Below, one piece after another: positions 52,501 through 61,500 of a stretch of DNA of 64,000 nt. The position numbers and the translations under genes were made by a program. The notes beneath the pieces are model-generated. The model was given only the letters and a program-made list of their open reading frames with translations. It was not told the DNA's origin and made no database searches. Source of the stretch: Ampullaceana balthica (Eukaryota; Mollusca; Gastropoda; Lymnaeidae). The stretch covers positions 909,796-973,795 of the forward strand of contig CALYLW010000328.1 of assembly GCA_944989445.1 (NCBI GenBank), in the 5' to 3' direction. The first letter of the stretch is position 1, and each line of letters starts with the position of its first letter.

Positions 52501-55500
52501 GTGGGCCATGTAGTTAATTGATGTAAACATGTGGGCCATGTAGTTAATTGATGTAAACATGTGGGCCATGTAGTTAATTGATGTAAACATGTGGGCCATG
52601 TAGTTAATTGATGTAAACATGTGGGCCATGTAGTTAATTGATGTAAACATGTGGGCCATGTAGTTAATTGATGTAAACATGTGGGCCATGTAGTTAATTG
52701 ATGTAAACATGTGGGCCATGTAGTTAATTGATGTAAACATGTGGGCCATGTAGTTAATTGATGTAAACATGTGGGCCATGTAGTTAATTGATGTAAACAT
52801 GTGGGCCATGTAGTTAATTGATGTAAACATGTGGGCCATGTAGTTAATTGATGTAAACATGTGGGCCATGTAGTTAATTGATGTAAACATGTGGGCCATG
52901 TAGTTAATTGATGTAAACATGTGGGCCATGTAGTTAATTGATGTAAACATGTGGGCCATGTAGTTAATTGATGTAAACATGTGGGCCATGTAGTTAATTG
53001 ATGTAAACATGTGGGCCATGTAGTTAATTGATGTAAACATGTGGGCCATGTAGTTAATTGATGTAAACATGTGGGCCATGTAGTTAATTGATGTAAACAT
53101 GTGGGCCATGTAGTTAATTGATGTAAACATGTGGGCCATGTAGTTAATTGATGTAAACATGTGGGCCATGTAGTTAATTGATGTAAACATGTGGGCCATG
53201 TAGTTAATTGATGTAAACATGTGGGCCATGTAGTTAATTGATGTAAACATGTGGGCCATGTAGTTAATTGATGTAAACATGTGGGCCATGTAGTTAATTG
53301 ATGTAAACATGTGGGCCATGTAGTTAATTGATGTAAACATGTGGGCCATGTAGTTAATTGATGTAAACATGTGGGCCATGTAGTTAATTGATGTAAACAT
53401 GTGGGCCATGTAGTTAATTGATGTAAACATGTGGGCCATGTAGTTAATTGATGTAAACATGTGGGCCATGTAGTTAATTGATGTAAACATGTGGGCCATG
53501 TAGTTAATTGATGTAAACATGTGGGCCATGTAGTTAATTGATGTAAACATGTGGGCCATGTAGTTAATTGATGTAAACATGTGGGCCATGTAGTTAATTG
53601 ATGTAAACATGTGGGCCATGTAGTTAATTGATGTAAACATGTGGGCCATGTAGTTAATTGATGTAAACATGTGGGCCATGTAGTTAATTGATGTAAACAT
53701 GTGGGCCATGTAGTTAATTGATGTAAACATGTGGGCCATGTAGTTAATTTTGTTTTAAATGAGATAGAGTGAAACAGATAAACAATGATAACAGCAAGGA
53801 ATGAATAAGTAAGTTGTTTATTTAATCTGTTTACTTTCAAGTGTCTCTGAGATGCTATATTTGAAATAGCTGTTCTCCTTCCTCCGACATAATGGACTTG
53901 TCGATCACTCACAACTTCCTGCTTCTTTTCACGTAAACTTGTAATGAGGCTACTTATTGACTTGTATGACACTTCCAGTATGTTGAAGGGAACTGGAAGT
54001 ACTCTCCCTTTGGTGATGTATTCCAAGTAGAGGACACTACGTGCAAATTTCCACTCGATATCAGAATCTTCCTAAAATGGACATAAAATATATCATGTCA
54101 TTAGGCAAGTTTTTAATCTTGAATCTTCTAACTTTAATGTTAGCTTAAATATGAATCATTAACTCAGATGAAACATTTTAATTGTAAATAACATTTAAAA
54201 AAAAGAATTAAATTTAATATGTTAAAGTATGAAATTCAATTGAAGTTAAGGGGCCGTCCATAAAGTACGTCACGCTCCAGAGGGGGGGAGGGGGTGTAAG
54301 AAAGTGTGACAGTTTGTGACAGGGGGGAGGGGGGGGGGTCCTGCCATGTGTGACGTCACGGTGTTTTGTATTAAATTTTAATTATTTTGTTAATAAAATA
54401 CCACAATTTTGTTTGAAAGAGTGACGTACTTTAGGGGGGGGTTCCAAGATTTGTGACAGTTTGTGACATGGGGGAGGCGTTAAAAGTGGTCAAAAATAGC
54501 TTGACGTACTTTATGGATGGCCCCTAAGTAAAACAGAGAATGTAAATTTAGAAATAAATCAATATACTTAGCCTTGCTGTTATGCGTCTAGATTGGGTCT
54601 TCAGTAATGAAATAAAAGTAAACTTAAATTAAGTGAACATTTTTTTAGTAACCATTAATGTACCTACCATTGAACCAGAGAGATGTACTAAATAGGCCTA
54701 TATTAAATGGAATATTTTTCTATTGTACAAAATGGAATAAAAGACATGCATTAGACTTCTTAAAAACCTCAGACTAAGGGACTTAGAAAAATAGATCTTT
54801 TAATATCTTCCATTTCTTATAATTGTTTAAAATTAAGTTCCACAATTAATGATTCTGGAGGCTTACAGCTGTTTTATCAAACGTTCTGGTCATCATGGCC
54901 ACCAGGATGTTTAGTAACAGTATAATCATGGTTATGTGGTACATTCCATCAATTGTCTCTCCAATCTTTTCTGTCAGTGCGTTGTTGTATTGCCCCAAGC
55001 TCACTGCCTTGGCTTCACCTCTGCCATATATGGACCAGAACACTGTTCTAAATATAGCTAATATACTGTGGAGCAAAAAGGTGCTATGTATAATAATTTT
55101 TCTTTATGGTAAAACACAGATGAAGGAGATTAAAGGAGGTATAAACAAAGCATAAGATTACAGAAAAATATACTATATTCTCTTTATTGTAAGAAAATTT
55201 CATTAAAATTGTTATTTTGAAGTATTAAATGCTGAAATGCTCCAAAAAATGGGGAAAATGTGTTAATGAAATTTTTTTACTGCCATTTGATGGAATTTAC
55301 TTGCCACTAATAAAAACAAAAATTGCTTACTCTCCATAAGCTGCTACAGCATCTGGTTCTGGAACTCTTTCACTGTGAAGTTCAATATTTTTTCTGTTTG
55401 AATAGTACCAATAAAGATTCCTCAGAGCGACCATGAAAGCAATGATAACAATCACAGCAAGAGCAAAAAATTTGAGAATGTCCTGAAATGTTATAGAATT

Positions 55501-58500
55501 TGAAATTTTATAGAATTTGAACTGTTATAGCATTTGAAATGTTATAGAATTTGAAATGTTATAGAATTTGAAATGTTATAGAATTTGAAATGTTATAGAA
55601 TTTGAAATGCTATAGAATTTGAAATGTTATAGAATTTGAAATATTATAGAATTTGAAATGTTATAAAAAAATTTGATGGTAAAATTTCTTGAGTGAAATA
55701 GCTTGTCTATTTAAAAATTTTCTTTTCAGGATGTCATTAAAAAAAATACAAATTCAGTCTCATTTTTCGAGAAAGTAAATTTACTTTAATTTTGTCTACA
55801 ACATAAATGAGTGCATTAATAAGACATGAAGTACTTTAATTTTAGATTTATATCAAGAGCTGTTGTAAGTGAATTCCTAATTTCACATATTAGCAAGTAT
55901 CTTTTAAATGTCAATGAAATACTTTAAATCTGAAATCCTTAACATAAAAATTATATAAACAATTGTTTAAAATACCAAAAATAAATGAATCAGATCTTAG
56001 CAAAAAGTTTACCAATAGAATTATAAAATCTCAATTCTTATGTTATTAAAAATAGAGTATTCAGAGCAAAAATAATTTTATTCTATTTTATTAGTTGAGT
56101 TTATTTACACTAATAGATCATTTATATAAGTACTTTGTTATTATTAAATGACTTTTCACTTACATCTATCATTCGACCAAGAGATATCTGTAAAGGTCCT
56201 AATGTTTCATTTGCTCGCAGGAGGTAGGCTATTCTTGAGAAACTTAGAATATTTGCCATTGCAAAAAGGCCTTCAGCAAAATTAGTTGGGTCAAAAGAGT
56301 CCCAGTAAACACGATCTGTAATGAAAAATGTTCAGGACTGCATACCAAACTATGGGATCAAAAATATGTTTTTTAAAAGTTATACCTTTAGTAATACCTA
56401 ATTCCTGTCTTATCTTATCTGTTTCAGACGCTCCTTCTATACAGTAGATTATTGCGTCCTACGCTTATCTATGGTTTGTGTTTAGTCCTGCATTCTTATT
56501 AGAGTTTTAAATGTTGATAAAGTGTTGGCTTTCCTGGTTTCTTCAGGCAACCCATTCCACGCCCGAATTCCGGACGGGAAGAATGAAAATTTGTATGAGT
56601 TTTGTTCTTGCATACGGAATAAGAAAGGTGTTTTTATCCTTATGTCTATCTGAGGGTTGTATTAAGTTATCTTTGTGTTGTATTTCTAAATTAGAGTTAA
56701 TTGCTTTATGTATGATTACTACTTTGCTCTTGGTTCTTCTATCCTCTAGTGTTTCAAGGTTTAATGATTTAACTAATGGTGTTATTCTAGTCAGTTTTGA
56801 ATATTCTCCAGTAATGAATCTGGCAGCTCTTTTTTGAATTTGTTCTAGTTTATCAATGTTTTCTTTGGTGGATGGGTCCCATACAGAAGATGCATATTCT
56901 AGTACAGGTCTCACTAAAGTGAGATAGCATTTTAGTTTGATATCTTTATTACATTTGTAAAGGTTTCTCCTTATAAAGCCTAAGGTTTTGTTTGATTTTT
57001 TAATAACTTCATTGACATGGGGATTCCATGATAATTTCTCATTTATTATGACTCCTAAGTATTTTGCATCTTTAGTTTGGGTTAGTTCCTTTCCATGAAT
57101 GAAATATTTTGAATTTATTTGTTTCTTTTTCTTTGTTACTCTTAACAGTTGACAATTTTCTGGGTGGAAACTCATACTCCAGTTAGTTTCCCATTTTATC
57201 AATTCATCTAGGTCTTTTTGTAAAATTTTGCTATCTTGTTCTGATTTAATTGTTCTATAGATTATACAATCATCAGCAAATAACCTAACTTTTGTTCCTG
57301 TTGAGATGTTGTTGGGTAAATCATTTATATATATTAAAAAGAGTAAGGACCTAGCACAGTTCCTTGTGGGACTCCTGAATGGACCTTTATTGGTGCAGAT
57401 TTAGATCCATTAATTATTACAGTTTGCTCCCTGCCCAAAAGGAAGTCTTGGATCCAGTGATGTAAGGAACCTGAGATTCCAAAGTAGTTAAGTTTTTTAA
57501 GTAAACTAAGGTGGTGAACTTTGTCAAATGCTTTTGAGAAGTGTAGTAATATTGTATCTGTTTGATCATTTTTGTCTAAGCCTTTTGATAGTTCATCTAT
57601 TAAACATATTAATTGTGTTTCACATGATCTGTTTTTTCTAAAGCCGTGTTGATGTGGGCATAGGCCATTATATTTGTCAAGGTGGTTAACTATTCTACTA
57701 TATATTATGTTTTCTAGTAATTTACAGGTGATACTAGTGAGTGATACAGGCCTGTAATTACCAGGGTCTGATTTATCCCCTTTCTTAAAGAGTGGAGTTA
57801 CGTTAGCTAATTTCCAATCCTGGGGCTATTTACCCTGGTTTAGAGAGGCTTGAAAGAGAACTACATGTACAAGGATTGGGGACAGTTCATTGCTTAGTTC
57901 TTTTAATAACCTTGCAGGCAAATCATCTGGGCCAGTAGCTTTGTTTATTTGTAAGTTTTTTAGGAGTGAATGTATACCTATCTCATCTACAGTTATGTTA
58001 CCTATTTCCTCCATTTTATTTAAATACTTAAGTCAACAGTAGTTTGTCTATCTTGAGGAAGTTATACCTTTAGTAATACCTAGTATTCCTGTATTTAAGT
58101 TAACAAATAATTTGTCTATCTTGAAGAAGTTGTTAACTTTTTATGTCAAGTTAAAATGTTATACTTCACCTGATGGACATAAAAAACTCTTTTTTTAAAA
58201 AAAATCACGATGCTATGAGGATAGAGAGTGTTAAATGGACTAAAATAATAAATTTTAAAAAAAGGATATATGCAGTTTGAAATTCTCATCGCTCAGACTA
58301 AATAACGTTAAATTATGTAGAAACAAAGAAGATTTCACGTTTTTAAAATTATTTAAATGTTAACACTTTAATTGAACTGTGCTTGTACCAGAGTAAAAAA
58401 TAATAATAATAATAACAAATCATCAATTGAGAGTTATATTTATATTAAATAGTTGTTATTTTTTAACTGAATTTTACAAAGTACTAAGTAAAACTTAGAA

Positions 58501-61500
58501 CAGATTTATTATTATGTTTTTCAAAATTAAATCAAATTAATAAAGACAACACTAGGTCGTCTTTAGTGTTAAATTATAGTATCAATGAAACTGCACTGTT
58601 TCTAAGTTTTGCTTGCCAACTGATCATAGATTAAGCTTTTTCAAACAGTTAAATAGGATTTAAGCAACTTGCTCAAAATCTAATTTATTGCACCACTAGG
58701 ATTCAAAACAAGTTTTTTAAAAAAAGTGTCTTTTCTATATCCCTTTAAGGCTGCACAAGCCTTTACAGCCATGAAACTTGGCAAACATATAAAAACACAT
58801 ACAAGTACGACTTCACAATATGTTTGCTGCATCTACAAAGAAATGCCAATAAAAATGTTAAATATTGTGCAGTCACAGTTCCAAAGTTAAATATATTTAT
58901 TTATTTAAAAATTAGCTAAAACTTAAAACAAATCGGATTCCCATATCAATTTTATTGCCTGCCTATAAATATTATTTAATATGTTTTCAGAGCATTCAAT
59001 ATATATTCATAAAAAATTTAACAACCTGCATTCAACCAATAGATGTATGTTTCCATTTTTCCAACTGTCATATTTCTGTCATATTTTAACCCATCCAAGC
59101 CCTCCTGCCACTGAAAGTGAAAACAAAACAAAAAATGTTCCAATTAGCATCCAATATTCTTAAGGATAATGATAGGTTTAATAAAAAGAACCGGTAAAAA
59201 AACAAGTTTTTGACTATAAATCCTTTATGTACGAGACATAACTAATAGAATGTTCATTATAATACGCAGTGCAAGACAATCCAAAAATACAAAATTTTAG
59301 TTATGTCTCGTAAAACGTGTTTAATATAATGCGCACCGATCGGGATTATGTTTATTAAAAGTATTGTCAATATAATACGCACCAAATCGCGCAACAGGAA
59401 AATATTAATAAAAAGGTCTTTCAATATAATACGGACTGCGACACTCTATCTAAAAAATTTAACATGATACATAGAGATAAATAAAATAAATTAAGAATTC
59501 AATAATGTAATTACAGTACATGCGATCGATCTGAAATTTTGATACATCGTTTTTATCATTGGCACGATTCTGCCTGCAAACTTTCAGCTTGCTAGCTTAC
59601 AAGGAAGTGAGTTAAAAATCGATCCAAAGTTTTTTCGACAAACAAGCAAGCAATCAACCAGACACCACAGTTAATATAGAGGATTTTAAAAAAGAAGAAA
59701 CTATTTACTTATTGAGGTTGTTAATAAAAAATTTTTTTTTGCATTTTCAGTCAAAACATTCATTAAAACATAGATATTAAGAAGCCTCGATCATTTAAAA
59801 AAAAACTTACTTTTTGTGCGCACATATATTTGAGTGAGTAGGTTGCTATATAAACAGACAACAACATGAAATCCAGAATGTTGAATTTATCACTCAAGTG
59901 ATTTTTGATGCCCTGGTCCCACAGTTCCTGACATTCTTGGACAACCATTGCTTGTAAAGGGAAATAACACAAGAAACAAAGATTAGCTCCTAATTATAAA
60001 ATAAAAGAGATGGAGTGGACTGCAAGTGGGACATGGCCGGCCAAGTCAGGAAATGACAAGTCTTGCCATACATTGACTGGCCGATGTCCAATCTTCTTGA
60101 TTTTGGGATTTTGCCATCCAGTTAAAAAATTGCAGGGGGAATTAGCCAAATCAAATAAAAAGCCTGTGATATTTTAAAAAAAACTTCTGAGAGGGGAGAG
60201 ACTCAATACTTCATAATATGAATGCATTCAACATGTTAAATCCATATGATAACATATCTATTTATCAAGCTGATAATTTCTAAATGTATATTCTGCTGTT
60301 TTGACAGCAACTGTTAAAAAAGGACTAATTAGTTTTAAATGTAAGATTTCATTAAATAAATTAGTATCACAAATAGGTGAGAAACATTAGTGGGAAAACT
60401 TTTGTCTTCTTCTGACTTGTTCCCCTTGCGTGCTGGATGTTTTGGGGATGACATTCGCTCACCAAGAATTTTGTTTATTTCTTTCTTAAACTTAAGTAGT
60501 AATTTAGGACTGATGTTTGCTTATTCAGATGTCTCTTTCAGAAATGTACTCATTCATTCCAAAAAAATGTTAGTTTACTAAAATGTTAGTTTACTAAAAT
60601 GTTAGTATGTACAAAATTCAGGACGAAGCCACCAATTATGTTACATTTAAATCCACAAGCAGAATTGACTTTCTCACTTACTAAAATACTATAACAATAT
60701 TTAAGCACCTCACTAAAATGGCACGTAACATTTACATATTCATGAAAAGATATTGCTCACTACAATGTCAATAGTAGTATTCTGGGCTTGAAGAATCTGC
60801 AGCTAAAAATCTTGGTTATTAGTTTCATCAAAACTATATGCTTTATAGCTTCATTTACATACGCATATATCATTTAGCTCGTGCTCAGATGAAAAACTTC
60901 ATCTAGAGCTTCAACTATGCCAGGCAAGTGATTGGGAAAAGTAAAATACAAGATTAGTGCATCTCTTACCTCTGTGCATTGTGCTGGCAATATATTGACT
61001 ACCTGTAACCCCATGAATGTCCATTCAGTAACTTATAAGTGTGTCTAACAAAAACTTTATACAATGAAATTGCCTACCAATAATCCAAATGAGGATCATG
61101 ATTTCAGAGACCGTGGGGTCAAAGGTCCTGAGTGGAAAATCTTCACCACATCCAGAATATTGAGTTTTTAATCTGAAAGTCTTGTACTCGACATAGGCAT
61201 CGTTGGCATGTCTGGACTTGAGAGTGTTGGCACTTGATGTCATGTAGATTTGTTCAATGCATGAAACAATTATAAGTATGAGAAATACAAAAAATGACAA
61301 GGTATGGCTGACAAACTTCACACATGGGACCTTGAGGTATTTGCCAATCTGTAATGGAAAAAAATGGGGAAAAAAGATGTTAGAATATGAAGATGATTTT
61401 ATGTCTTCAAGAATTAACCATGCCAAGAAACTTTGCTATTTGAAAGACACAATGTCAGAAAGCAATATTATTTACTATGAAATAAAATTTTATGAGGAAA

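Noticed and set aside
52170..54026. 618- and 520-codon minus-strand frames
   Set aside because: Most of the length is the 30-bp array. Only the first part of the longer frame (54026 down to about 53835) is real coding, belonging to TRPC exon i.
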